DNA from: Asticcacaulis aquaticus
GTDB taxonomy: Bacteria > Pseudomonadota > Alphaproteobacteria > Caulobacterales > Caulobacteraceae
DNA length: 64,000 bases
Assembly (NCBI RefSeq): GCF_028550415.1
Contig: NZ_JAQQKX010000007.1
Coordinates: 1 to 64,000 of the forward strand
Reading direction: 5' to 3'
The notes under the pieces are model-generated. The model was given only the letters and a program-made list of their open reading frames with translations. It did not search any database and was not told where the DNA came from. Of this stretch, positions 7,527-15,491 are shown in pieces (within the stretch, counting starts at the first letter, position 1; each line of letters begins with the position of its first letter). Position numbers and translations under genes: made by a program.

Positions 7527-8747
7527 TTAAGCCGCCGGTATCTGGGCGCGCATGAAGCCCGAGGTCGTCATGTTGAACGTCGGGCGCTCCTCGAACAGGT
7601 GATTGAGCCCGCTTTCGAAATCCATCAGCACGTCGGCATATTCGATCGCCTTCATCGGCTTGCCGGTCTGGATCGCCTTGTTCATGCGGAAGGTCCAGAA
7701 CGAGGAAATATGATCCAGCGTGCCGATGATTTCGCCCAGCTCTGTAAAAAGCCCCGACCCGTTGAGCAGAAAGCGCTTGAACGGGCCGGGCTTGCTGCGC
7801 GACACGAGGTCCGAATAGGCCGTGTCGTAGATTTTCAGCACCTCGTAGGCCTGGTTGAGCGCCTTGGCCATGCCCTTGGCAAGGCGAATCCGCGCCTGTT
7901 CCAGATAGTCCTTGACTCGGTCGTCGCGCATCCCCGTCGGCTGATAGGTCCCGATACCGGACAGGACGACACGAAGCTGGTCCTGTAGCTCCAGATAGCG
8001 CCACTTGTAATAGAGGAACCCGCGCCAGGCGAAGATGCCTTCGGTGAACTCGTGCTCGGTCATGCGGAAGGTCGTCTTGAGCGGCATCAGTTCGCGGTCC
8101 AGCTCGTCCGACAGGATCTTGTTGCCCAGCTTCATCGAAGCACCGGAATAGTGCTCGCCCAGCGCCGTATTGACCAGCCGCTCGATCTCGTTCGAGGTGA
8201 AGCGCATCATGCGCCCCAGATCGGCCGGTGACAGCGCCAGATAGATGCCGTCGGGCCGGAACCCCTGCCGCGCCAAAGTCTCGCGCACCAGAAACGGGTC
8301 GAGCGACGGCAGCCGATCCAGCAGGCGCAGGATTTTCATGTCGGGGTTCTTGTCGAAATCGTCGATCGACAGATATTGCCGCGCCAGATGCTCGAACCCC
8401 ACCTGCCCGATATAGATGCTCGATGCCCCCAGCCGCAGGTCGAAGTGGTCGTAGGGCAAGATGATCTTGGTCACGGTGCGGCGGCTGCCGTGATAGAAGT
8501 GCCGCTCGTTCAGGCGCAGGGTGTGCTTGAGGATGATGCAGCGATTGAGCAGCGACGACTGGAAAAACGGGTTCTTGCCATAGTCGGCGTCCTTGTAATG
8601 GCGGCGATAGACGCGCGACAGGTTCAGCACGCGCCCGGTGGCCGCCGATTGATTCAGGTTGGCCAGATTACGATATTCGCGGATCACGCGCGTCTGGTGA
8701 TCCGGCGGCAGGATTTTCGTAATATTGCGTTTGAAGCTGGTCGCCAT
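7527..8747 (-). CDS. Conserved protein of unknown function, tandem paralogue A
   Basis: A 406-residue soluble protein with no signal peptide or membrane helix. It is a clear paralogue of the upstream gene (8856-10043): both share RNLANL near the N-terminus, RVLNLS, ILIKHTLR / ILKHTLR, TKIIxPxD, the long block ILRLLDxLPSLDPFLVRExLxRxGFRP, FxWRGFLYxKWR, PFxRFLLxGxxLFxELGExIG and IEYADVLMDFE. The arginine-rich and acidic blocks look like a compact regulatory or scaffold fold rather than an enzyme site I recognise. It lies downstream of its paralogue and a response-regulator gene on the same strand, suggesting one signalling cassette. Confidence 0.75.
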   Translation of the reverse strand: MATSFKRNITKILPPDHQTRVIREYRNLANLNQSAATGRVLNLSRVYRRHYKDADYGKNPFFQSSLLNRCIILKHTLRLNERHFYHGSRRTVTKIILPYDHFDLRLGASSIYIGQVGFEHLARQYLSIDDFDKNPDMKILRLLDRLPSLDPFLVRETLARQGFRPDGIYLALSPADLGRMMRFTSNEIERLVNTALGEHYSGASMKLGNKILSDELDRELMPLKTTFRMTEHEFTEGIFAWRGFLYYKWRYLELQDQLRVVLSGIGTYQPTGMRDDRVKDYLEQARIRLAKGMAKALNQAYEVLKIYDTAYSDLVSRSKPGPFKRFLLNGSGLFTELGEIIGTLDHISSFWTFRMNKAIQTGKPMKAIEYADVLMDFESGLNHLFEERPTFNMTTSGFMRAQIPAA

Positions 8748-8855
8748 GGGTAAACCCTAACCGAAATCCGATTACGGACCGTGAACGGATAGGGTTAATC
8801 AAGCGCATCCCAAAAAGTGTGCAGCGGTTTTTGGATCAGATGCGCGTCAGAAAAA

Positions 8856-10043
8856 TTATTCGATCCCAGAGCCCAGAATCATCAGGCTGTCTTCGAAGTC
8901 CATCAGCACGTCGGCATATTCGATCGGCGACAGGCGCTGCTGCGTCGGACCACCGGCCATGCGGTAGCTCCAGAACGAGGCGATATGGCCGAGGATGCCG
9001 ATGTTTTCGCCCAGCTCGAAGAACAGGTTCGGCCCGTCGAGCAGGAAGCGGCGGAACGGCCCGGCGTTTTCGCCTTCGACCAGCGCATGATACGCCTGAT
9101 CGTAGATGTTCAGCGTGCGGCCCATATTGGAAATCGCGTGCACGATCCGGCGCGCCAGCCGGGGGCGGGCCTCCTTGAGATAATCGCGCACCGGCTCTTC
9201 CATGATCCCGGCGGGTTGATAGCTTGCCAGCCCGTCGAGGACGCGGCGCATCTCTTCCTGAAGCTCGATATGGCGCCATTTGAAATAGAGGAAGCCGCGC
9301 CACGAAAAGATGCCGTCGGAGAACTCCTCGTCGCTCATGCGCAGGGTGTGACGCAGCGGCCAGAGTTCCTTGTCCAGTTCGTTGGCCAGAATCTTGCCGG
9401 CCAGCTTCATGCCGGCCCCGCCGACCAGCGCGTCACCGAAGGCCGTCATGACCAGACGTTCGATCTCTTCGTTGGCGAAGCCGATCATGCGCTGCACGTC
9501 GTAAGGCGAGATTTTCAGGTAGCAGGCCCCCGGACGGAACCCATGCCGCGACAGGTGTTCACGCACCAGAAACGGATCGAGCGACGGCAACTGATCCAGC
9601 AGGCGCAGGATCTGGACGTCGATGTGCGACGAGACGTCGTCTATGTTGAAATGCGAACGGCAGAAGGCGTCGAATCCGATCTGGTTGACCATGATCGAGC
9701 GGCCGCCCAGCTTGAGGTCCAAGGGGTCGAACGGCATGATGATCTTGGTCGCGGTGCGCTTCAGACGCGAAAACAGGTCGCGTTCATTGGCGCGCAGGGT
9801 GTGCTTGATCAGGATGGCCTTGTTCAGCTGCGAGTCACGGAAGAACGGCTTCAGCGCATATTCCTTGTCGCGCGACGACGTGAGCGCGATGGCCGACAGG
9901 TTCAGCACCCGGCTGGTCGAGGCCGTTTCCCCCAGATTGGCCAGATTGCGCACGTCGCGGGAATTGTTGTTCTGCTTGTTCTGCTCACCGTGGCGCCCCT
10001 GTATCAGAGCCCGTGCCTGTTCATACGCTGCCACTGCATTCAT
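8856..10043 (-). CDS. Conserved protein of unknown function, tandem paralogue B
   Basis: A 395-residue soluble protein, homologous along its whole length to the gene at 7527-8747, from which it is separated by 108 bp. Shared blocks include LPSLDPFLVRE (about residues 150-160), SWRGFLYFKWRHIELQEEM and PIEYADVLMDFE at the C-terminus. It begins 52 bp after the stop of a response regulator that reads in the same direction, so a three-gene operon is likely. The function is not recognisable; a role in relaying or reading out the regulator's state is an inference from context only. Confidence 0.75.
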   Translation of the reverse strand: MNAVAAYEQARALIQGRHGEQNKQNNNSRDVRNLANLGETASTSRVLNLSAIALTSSRDKEYALKPFFRDSQLNKAILIKHTLRANERDLFSRLKRTATKIIMPFDPLDLKLGGRSIMVNQIGFDAFCRSHFNIDDVSSHIDVQILRLLDQLPSLDPFLVREHLSRHGFRPGACYLKISPYDVQRMIGFANEEIERLVMTAFGDALVGGAGMKLAGKILANELDKELWPLRHTLRMSDEEFSDGIFSWRGFLYFKWRHIELQEEMRRVLDGLASYQPAGIMEEPVRDYLKEARPRLARRIVHAISNMGRTLNIYDQAYHALVEGENAGPFRRFLLDGPNLFFELGENIGILGHIASFWSYRMAGGPTQQRLSPIEYADVLMDFEDSLMILGSGIE

Positions 10044-10095
10044 CGCGATAGCCTTCCGGACGTATTCCGAAAAGGCCCCCCTTAGCGGATACGCG

Positions 10096-11049
10096 TTAAA
10101 TTATGTATCGTGAGCGCGCTTCCGGTCCGATCAGATCGGCGTGCGCCCGGGTCTTGCGTTTCGTCACCAGGGTATCCAATTGCCGGATGATGGCCAAAGC
10201 CTCTGGCGTGTCCTCATTTCGCAAATCATTCAAACGCTTGATGGCGTCCAGATGCACGTCGAGGACTTCGGGATCGGTGTCGTCCCCGAAATATGACACA
10301 TAATCCTTTAAAGAACGTGTAGCTTCGGCCACCAGTTTAAGGCGAAATGCGGTAGCCCTATGCTCGGCCGCCATGGCGCGTTCGACCATGTAATCGAGGG
10401 TTTCACGGTGCAGTCCGCCGCGCGCCGCCAGAAGCGCCCGCAGGCCTTCGAGCTCTACGGACAGAGTCTGCTGATACATTTCGCGGAACTGACTGTCGGC
10501 AGCGCGTTCGATATCGTCGCCGCGCTTGAGCAGGCCCTTATAGGTGCTGTCGTCGATCCGGCGGCGGCACGGCCCGACATAGCCGGACGAAACGACGAAG
10601 GGGCGCGGCTTGCGCAGGCACGAATTGACAGCCCGCAGGAGGCTTGAGGTCGAAAACGGCTTGACGACGAATTCGTCCGCCCCGGCATTGCGCGCCTCGG
10701 TCACGTCGCGCGATCTCTGGCGCGCCGTCAACATGACCACCGGCATCTTCGGATTGGGGAAGCGCTCGTCAGGCGTCACCGCCGCCCGTCTCAGCGAGCG
10801 GATAAGATCGACGCCCGACATGCCGGGCAGGCCCCAGTCGACGATCATCAGGTCGGGATTATGCGCATTGATCCGGTCGATAGCCTCTTCGGCATTGCGC
10901 GCCTGAATCAGGCGGATGTACCCCGCGCCCCGCATCAGTTCCAGAACCATGCGGCGCAGACCATCATTGTCCTCGACGACCAGCACGTTGATCGTCGCGG
11001 GATTAGCCTTGGGCAGCAGGGTAATGTCTGTACTCTGGGATTTTCGCAT
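10096..11049 (-). CDS. Response regulator with unknown alpha-helical C-terminal domain
   Basis: A 317-residue protein starting at ATG 11049. Residues about 20-150 form a receiver domain: acidic pair E26/D27 in VVEDNDG, phosphoacceptor D71 in LMIVDWGLPG, T in VVMLTARQR and K in FVVKPFS. The remaining residues (about 160-317) are predicted helical, with many charged residues, and match no DNA-binding or output domain I know. No histidine kinase is adjacent. It leads the operon with the two paralogous unknown proteins, which may be its output partners. Confidence 0.85.
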   Translation of the reverse strand: MRKSQSTDITLLPKANPATINVLVVEDNDGLRRMVLELMRGAGYIRLIQARNAEEAIDRINAHNPDLMIVDWGLPGMSGVDLIRSLRRAAVTPDERFPNPKMPVVMLTARQRSRDVTEARNAGADEFVVKPFSTSSLLRAVNSCLRKPRPFVVSSGYVGPCRRRIDDSTYKGLLKRGDDIERAADSQFREMYQQTLSVELEGLRALLAARGGLHRETLDYMVERAMAAEHRATAFRLKLVAEATRSLKDYVSYFGDDTDPEVLDVHLDAIKRLNDLRNEDTPEALAIIRQLDTLVTKRKTRAHADLIGPEARSRYII

Positions 11050-11190
11050 TCTGGCGGCTTGAACCTTTGTTGGGCACAGGTTACCGCCAAACACTTAACT
11101 CAGTATTTAAGCCAATGATTTTATATAGTTAATTCAGATTAAGCATAGGGATCAATTCATTATAAACGATAGTTTGCTAGGGTTTACGCC

Positions 11191-11613
11191 ATGAACAGAC
11201 GCGATTTTCTCCGACTTCAGATGGGCGGCTTCACGGCGGCCACCGCAGGCATCATGCTACCGCGTGCCGCCGAAGCCTCCGGCGCACCCAAGAAAAAGGG
11301 CGGCGGCGCCGACTTTACTCAGGTGCCGCTGATCACGGTCTTCACGCAGGGTCGCGGCGGCAAGCACGGCACCCTGAGCGTCGAGGTCGGGCTGGACGCG
11401 CAGAAGAACGAGAAGGTCATGGACATGATCTCGAAGTCGATGCCGCGTCTGCGCGACGCCTATTCCGGGCGTTTGCAGGCCTATGCGGCGGGCCTGAACC
11501 CGACGTCCCTGGTCGATCTCGACTACATCACCCGCGAATTGCAGAACGCGACGGATACGGTGCTCAGGCAAAAGGGCGCGAAGGTTCTGCTGGGCAGCGT
11601 CTTGCTGGCTTAA
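11191..11613 (+). CDS. Small Tat-exported protein of unknown function
   Basis: A 140-residue protein beginning with a twin-arginine signal (MNRRDFLRLQMGG, then a hydrophobic stretch and AEASG), so it is probably exported folded to the periplasm. The mature part (VPLITVFTQGRGGKHGTLSVEVGLDAQ ... RDAYSGRLQAYAAGL) has a mixed alpha/beta look and contains no cysteines or obvious cofactor motif. The C-terminal region with VLLGSVLLA is hydrophobic. Tat export of such a small protein suggests a partner or cofactor. It is monocistronic, with the convergent prfC gene downstream. Confidence 0.72.
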   Translation: MNRRDFLRLQMGGFTAATAGIMLPRAAEASGAPKKKGGGADFTQVPLITVFTQGRGGKHGTLSVEVGLDAQKNEKVMDMISKSMPRLRDAYSGRLQAYAAGLNPTSLVDLDYITRELQNATDTVLRQKGAKVLLGSVLLA

Positions 11614-11645
11614 TTCCTTCTCCCTTGCGGAGAGAGGGAAAGAAT

Positions 11646-13250
11646 CTACCCCCGCTCTTTCGTCCTCAAAAACGACACGTCCGGATAGCGCTCGGCGACG
11701 TAGTTGATTTCCCACGCCGACTTGCCCAGAAACACCGGATACTCGTCGATATCCGTACCCATGGCACTCCGGTGCTTGCCCGCGAAGTCCTCGATCTTGG
11801 CCGCGTCGCCGCCCAGCCAGCGCGCTTCGGCATAGGGCGACGGCTCGAACACGCAATCCAGCCCGTATTCGTTGGCCAGACGGTCGGCCATGACCTCGAA
11901 CTGAAGCTGGCCCACCGCACCGACGATGAAGTCCGAACCGATCGACGGGCGGAACAACTGCGTCACGCCCTCTTCGGCCAGCGATTCCAGCGCCTTTTTC
12001 AGATGCTTGGCCTTGAGCGGGTCCTTGACGCGCACCCGTTGCAGGATTTCCGGTGCGAAGTTCGGCAGGCCCGCAAAGCGCACCGCGCCCGATTCCGACA
12101 ACGAGTCTCCGACGCGCAGGACACCGTGGTTCGGGATGCCGATCACGTCGCCACCAAACGCATCTTCGGCCAGTTCGCGGTCGGAGGCAAAGAACATGAT
12201 CGGCGCGTTGACGCTCAGTTGTTTGCCGGTGTTCTGCACCTTCAGCTTCATGCCGCGCTGGAACTTGCCCGAGGTCAGCTTGAGCATCGCAATGCGGTCG
12301 CGGTGGTTCGGGTCCATATTGGCCTGTACCTTGAACACGAAGCCGGTGACTTCCTTTTCCGTCGGATCGACCAGGGTCTCGACCCCGGCCTTCGACGCCT
12401 TGACCTTTTTCGGCGCGGGCGCGAAGTCGCCGATGGCCTTGAGCAGTTGATTGACGCCGTAATGGCGCAGCGCCGAGCCGAAAATGACCGGCGTCATATG
12501 GCCTTCGAGGAAGCTCTCGACGTCGAACGGCTTGAACCCGCCCTCGATCAGTTCGGCGGTGTCTTTCAGTTCGGCCAGTTCACCGGCATCGAGCCAGCCC
12601 TTCGCCACGGCCTCATCGACGGGGGCCGGGTCTTCGTGACCCTGATCGTATTCGGCGCCTGAGTCGCGCCTGGTGAACGGATAGAACAGACCGCTGCCCA
12701 GCTCGATCATGCCGCGGAAGCGGTTACCCGACCCGGCAGGCCAGTAGAGCGGCGACGGATCGAGTTGCAGTTTCGACGCCACCTCGTCCAGCAAGGCCAG
12801 CGAATCCTCGGCTTCACGGTCCATCTTGTTGATGAAGGTGATGATCGGGATGTCGCGCAGGCGACAGACTTCGAACAGTTTCAGGGTCTGCGGCTCGATC
12901 CCCTTGGCGGCGTCGAGCACCATGATGGCGGCGTCGGCGGCGGTCAGGGTGCGGTAGGTGTCTTCGGAGAAGTCTTCGTGGCCCGGCGTGTCGAGCAGAT
13001 TGAACATCTTGCCGTCATGCTCGAACGTCATCACCGAGGACGAGACCGAAATGCCGCGTTCCTTTTCGATCTTCATCCAGTCCGAGCGCGTGCGGCGGTT
13101 TTCACCCCGGGCGCGGACCTGACCGGCGGCGCGGATCGACCCGCCGGCCAGCAGCAGGTGCTCGGTCAGGGTCGTCTTACCGGCGTCCGGGTGCGAGATG
13201 ATGGCGAAGGTACGGCGGCGCGGCGCCTCGGTGACGGGAGTGTTGCTCAT
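11646..13250 (-). CDS. prfC: Peptide chain release factor 3
   Basis: A translational GTPase that removes RF1/RF2 from the ribosome after termination. At 534 residues it matches the family (about 530). Visible G motifs: SHPDAGKTTLTEHLL (P-loop, about residues 17-30), DTPGHEDFSEDTYRTL (G3) and NKMDREAED (G4). ATG 13250 is chosen because the upstream in-frame extension of 21 residues is not conserved in the family, and MSNTPVTEAPRRRTFAIISHPDAGKT is a typical N-terminus. Confidence 0.96.
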   Translation of the reverse strand: MSNTPVTEAPRRRTFAIISHPDAGKTTLTEHLLLAGGSIRAAGQVRARGENRRTRSDWMKIEKERGISVSSSVMTFEHDGKMFNLLDTPGHEDFSEDTYRTLTAADAAIMVLDAAKGIEPQTLKLFEVCRLRDIPIITFINKMDREAEDSLALLDEVASKLQLDPSPLYWPAGSGNRFRGMIELGSGLFYPFTRRDSGAEYDQGHEDPAPVDEAVAKGWLDAGELAELKDTAELIEGGFKPFDVESFLEGHMTPVIFGSALRHYGVNQLLKAIGDFAPAPKKVKASKAGVETLVDPTEKEVTGFVFKVQANMDPNHRDRIAMLKLTSGKFQRGMKLKVQNTGKQLSVNAPIMFFASDRELAEDAFGGDVIGIPNHGVLRVGDSLSESGAVRFAGLPNFAPEILQRVRVKDPLKAKHLKKALESLAEEGVTQLFRPSIGSDFIVGAVGQLQFEVMADRLANEYGLDCVFEPSPYAEARWLGGDAAKIEDFAGKHRSAMGTDIDEYPVFLGKSAWEINYVAERYPDVSFLRTKERG

Positions 13251-13341
13251 GCCCGTGCGGATAAGGCTTTGCACAACAAAAGTCAAAGGCGGAGACGACG
13301 GCGATGTCCGCACACGCCCTGCTCACGATCCTGTTCGCGCT

Positions 13342-13407
13342 TGTAACCTGAGTTGATTGAGCAGTCGCGAAACAAACCTTGCTTTTCGTTGCAGCGCAAA
13401 CTAAATT
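13342..13407 (+). promoter_or_regulatory. Promoter region of small RNA, copy 1
   Basis: A sigma-70-like promoter: TTGCTT (13379-13384), 17-bp spacer, TAAATT (13402-13407). The last nine bases of spacer-plus-box (GCAAACTAAATT region) are identical in the second copy. A further block, TGTAACCT-N-AGTTGAT (13342-13357), about 29 bp upstream of the -35 box, is also shared with copy 2 and may bind a regulator. Confidence 0.7.
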
Positions 13408-13411
13408 GAGG

Positions 13412-13498
13412 ATGTTCGGCGCTTCGGCGCTGATTGCCCTTCCTGGGCGTTTCCTCCCTGTAAACTTGGCCGCGCCGCAATGCGCGGCCGTTTTTTTT
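13412..13498 (+). ncRNA. Structured small RNA, copy 1 (about 87 nt)
   Basis: Four consecutive hairpins follow the promoter. Hairpin 1: CGGCGC-TTCG-GCGCTG (13417-13432). Hairpin 2: GCCC-TTCCT-GGGC (13436-13448). Hairpin 3: GTTT-CCTCCCTGT-AAAC (13449-13465), exposing a C-rich loop that could pair with Shine-Dalgarno sequences. Hairpin 4: GGCCGCGC stem followed by eight T (13468-13498), a Rho-independent terminator. A second copy at 53836-53920 keeps hairpins 2-4 almost exactly, while hairpin 1 differs in sequence but keeps its 6-bp stem and 4-nt loop. C-rich-loop sRNAs are known in alphaproteobacteria (for example GsrN and the alpha-r14 group), but I cannot assign this to one of them. Confidence 0.82.
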
Positions 13499-13546
13499 GC
13501 GCTACAGGGCAAGCTGCATGATGCGTCATGGTTAGGCAGAGATAAA

Positions 13547-14230
13547 TTACCGCCCGACCAGCACCACACCGACCAGTACCGCGACCCAATGCAGGGTCGC
13601 GCCGGTCAGGACATGGCCGTGCCAGATGGCGCGGCGGAACTTCAGCTTTTTCATCATGTAGAAGATGGTCCCGACGCTATAGACCACCCCGCCAAGCGCC
13701 AGCAGGATCATGGCGGCGGGCGGAACTTCGCGCAGCATCGGCTTGATGGCGATGACGATCAGCCAGCCGAGAATGATGTACAGCACGACCCAGAAACTCT
13801 TGCCCAATCCCGGCAAGAACAGCTTACCCGCCATGCCCAGTACGGCCAGCGACCACACGGCGATCGTCATGCCCCACGCCCAGGCGCCGTCGAGCGACTG
13901 CGTGGTGAACGGCGTATAGCTGGCGGCGATCATCAGGAAGATACCGGCGTGATCCAGTCGCCGCAGGAACGGCTGCAAGTTAGGTCTGGCGAAATTATAG
14001 GCCGTCGAAAAGGCCAGCATGGCGATCATGCCCAGCGCATAGATGGTGATGGCCGCGACCTTGCCCAGCAGGCCGTGATTGACCGCCAGCCCCAGCGCGA
14101 CTCCGCCACCGAACAGGGCAAAGGCCAGCCCCGCCACGTGCACGATGAAATCGGCGTGGCGCGCCCACAGGGTGGGATAGTGCGGCAAAGGCGGCAGGGA
14201 CGGCATGTTCATGGAAGCAAAATCGCGCAT
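13547..14230 (-). CDS. Hemolysin III / PAQR-family membrane protein
   Basis: A 227-residue protein with seven predicted membrane helices. It carries the family motifs: STAYNF near the end of helix 3, RRLDHAGIFLMIAASYTPF in the middle, and AIWHGHVLTGATLHW at the C-terminus, whose histidines form a metal site in PAQR/hemolysin III proteins. Bacterial members are often annotated as hemolysins, but their normal role is not settled. ATG 14230 is used; ATG 14212 is a possible alternative. It lies just downstream of small RNA copy 1, on the opposite strand. Confidence 0.85.
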   Translation of the reverse strand: MRDFASMNMPSLPPLPHYPTLWARHADFIVHVAGLAFALFGGGVALGLAVNHGLLGKVAAITIYALGMIAMLAFSTAYNFARPNLQPFLRRLDHAGIFLMIAASYTPFTTQSLDGAWAWGMTIAVWSLAVLGMAGKLFLPGLGKSFWVVLYIILGWLIVIAIKPMLREVPPAAMILLALGGVVYSVGTIFYMMKKLKFRRAIWHGHVLTGATLHWVAVLVGVVLVGR

Positions 14231-14385
14231 CTTGACGTAATCGTCAATTCAACATTGGTTGAGCTTTGTTGTAGCCGATTGCCGCAAGGGAAGCGCAAGG
14301 GCACTTTTGTGGATCGGTCTGCGCACGGCTTAACCGGCCAAAAGGCCCCCCACCGTCACGCCATCGCTAACGCTCGGCGCGCCAC

Positions 14386-14405
14386 CTCCCCCACAAGTGG
14401 GGGAG
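14386..14405. repeat. CTCCCCCAC/GTGGGGGAG hairpin
   Basis: A perfect 9-bp inverted repeat around AA, followed by AGTATGA. The context (GCGCGCCACCTCCCCC ... GGGGGAGTATGA) resembles one end of the larger repeat elements at 40863-41063 and 60874-61085. The rest of this 299-bp gap (14231-14529) holds no gene that I can support. Confidence 0.5.
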
Positions 14406-14470
14406 TATGAAGGTAGCGCGCTCCGAACCAAAACCGGGAGATTTGAGTCGAGCAGCAGGAGCCTAGCGCC

Positions 14471-14490
14471 GCAGGTACACTTGTACCTGC
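14471..14490. repeat. Perfect palindrome GCAGGTACA-CT-TGTACCTGC
   Basis: A 20-base inverted repeat with 9-bp arms in the gap between the hemolysin III gene and the next minus-strand gene. It lies downstream of both flanking minus-strand reading frames' ends, so it may be a transcription terminator without U-tract or a binding site. Confidence 0.4.
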
Positions 14491-14529
14491 AAGCGACGGC
14501 GACATACTGATCGGCCAAAGACCCCGGTT

Positions 14530-14943
14530 TTAAGCGGCGCGGCGGTGCCAGACGGCGTCGTCTACCTTGCTGTAGTCGAGTTCGCCCTTGACCTGTTGCT
14601 GGTACATCATGCCCATGGCCATTTCATTGAGCGACTTGAAATCGGCGGCGACCTCTTCGGCCTTGCCGCGATTGCCCTGATTGAAAAACTGGGCGGCGTT
14701 GACGCGCGGCAGTTTCATGTGGATCAGGTAACACAGGCGGCGGGCGCGTTCGGGATTGAGGCGGTGGGCCTGCGGGTTCTCGGCGAACATTTCCTTACCC
14801 AGCTGGGCGATGTAGTCGATGCTCAGGGCCTCGAAGCGCTGCGCATCCAGCGGGTGCATCATGCGCGCGGGTTCAATGTCGAGGACGATATCGTTGAGCA
14901 GGAAATACAAAACCAACACCTTCTGTGCGTTACTTGCCCTCAC
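14530..14943 (-). CDS. Conserved hypothetical protein
   Basis: A 137-residue protein that appears soluble and mostly helical. The N-terminal segment VLVLYFLLNDIVLDIEPARMMHPLDAQRFEALSIDYIAQLGKE looks like the conserved core. The longest frame opens with GTG (14943); a GTG at 14919 directly before LVLYFLLND is a plausible shorter start. No catalytic or binding motif is recognised. It lies downstream of the DUF1491 gene on the same strand with a 40-bp gap, so the two may be co-transcribed. Confidence 0.65.
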   Translation of the reverse strand: MRASNAQKVLVLYFLLNDIVLDIEPARMMHPLDAQRFEALSIDYIAQLGKEMFAENPQAHRLNPERARRLCYLIHMKLPRVNAAQFFNQGNRGKAEEVAADFKSLNEMAMGMMYQQQVKGELDYSKVDDAVWHRRAA

Positions 14944-14983
14944 TTTCGCACAGAGGGTTTGAAATCCCGTTTAGGAACAGGGT

Positions 14984-15313
14984 TTACAAAAGCTGAATCT
15001 TTTCCGTCAGGAAATGGCGGCCTTCGGTATCTTCGATCTCGACAACCCACAGGTCGGAGTCGAAGCGCCGCTCGCGCTCTATATAGGTTTCAATGGCGTC
15101 GGGATCGTGCGAGGCAATGGGTTTGATCCATTGCGTTTCGTCACCGGCATTGGCCTGACGCAGGATAAAGGTCTCGCGATCGCGCAAATGGGTGATCTTG
15201 AGGACGACCGCTCCAGCCTGGGCGTCGCCGCGTTTCAGCACATAGGCGAAGGCTCCGGCCATTTCGGCCCGGCGGATCAGGGCGGACACCCATAGATCGG
15301 TCGACAGCAGCAT
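14984..15313 (-). CDS. DUF1491 family protein
   Basis: A 109-residue protein that matches the small alphaproteobacterial DUF1491 family: LWVSALIRRAEMAGAFAYVLKRGDAQAGAVVLKI at the N-terminus, followed by W-IKP, the D-ERR-FDSDLWVVEIED block and a FLTEKIQLL ending. Members are cytoplasmic and of unknown function. A strong hairpin terminator follows the divergent side upstream (15395-15429), isolating it from the next gene. Confidence 0.85.
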   Translation of the reverse strand: MLLSTDLWVSALIRRAEMAGAFAYVLKRGDAQAGAVVLKITHLRDRETFILRQANAGDETQWIKPIASHDPDAIETYIERERRFDSDLWVVEIEDTEGRHFLTEKIQLL

Positions 15314-15394
15314 TTTGTCGTTCTGCCTTTGCTGAATAAAAAGCAGAAAAATATCGACGGGCCGCCCCGAGATATTTTTCTTCGATATGAGCCA

Positions 15395-15429
15395 TAAAAA
15401 AGTACCCGGCCCTGCCGGGCAACTTTTTT
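15395..15429. terminator. Bidirectional Rho-independent terminator-like hairpin
   Basis: CCCGGC-CCT-GCCGGG stem (15405-15419) flanked by a run of A on the left and TTTTTT on the right, so that it can terminate transcription in either direction. It lies upstream of both flanking genes rather than downstream, so it may instead attenuate the leader of the plus-strand gene at 15492. Confidence 0.65.
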
Positions 15430-15491
15430 ATGAACAAGCCTTAACCCTGTTTGCTCACGGCGATTTAAGCCTGTTTGTCTATAGTCGCGGC

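Noticed and set aside
7499-7528. Rho-independent terminator
   Set aside because: The hairpin has no U-tract and is a member of the dispersed CCCTCTCC repeat, so it is listed as a repeat only.
8817-10085. 422-codon plus-strand frame opposite the second paralogue
   Set aside because: The minus-strand frame is conserved with its tandem paralogue, so the plus-strand frame is a shadow.
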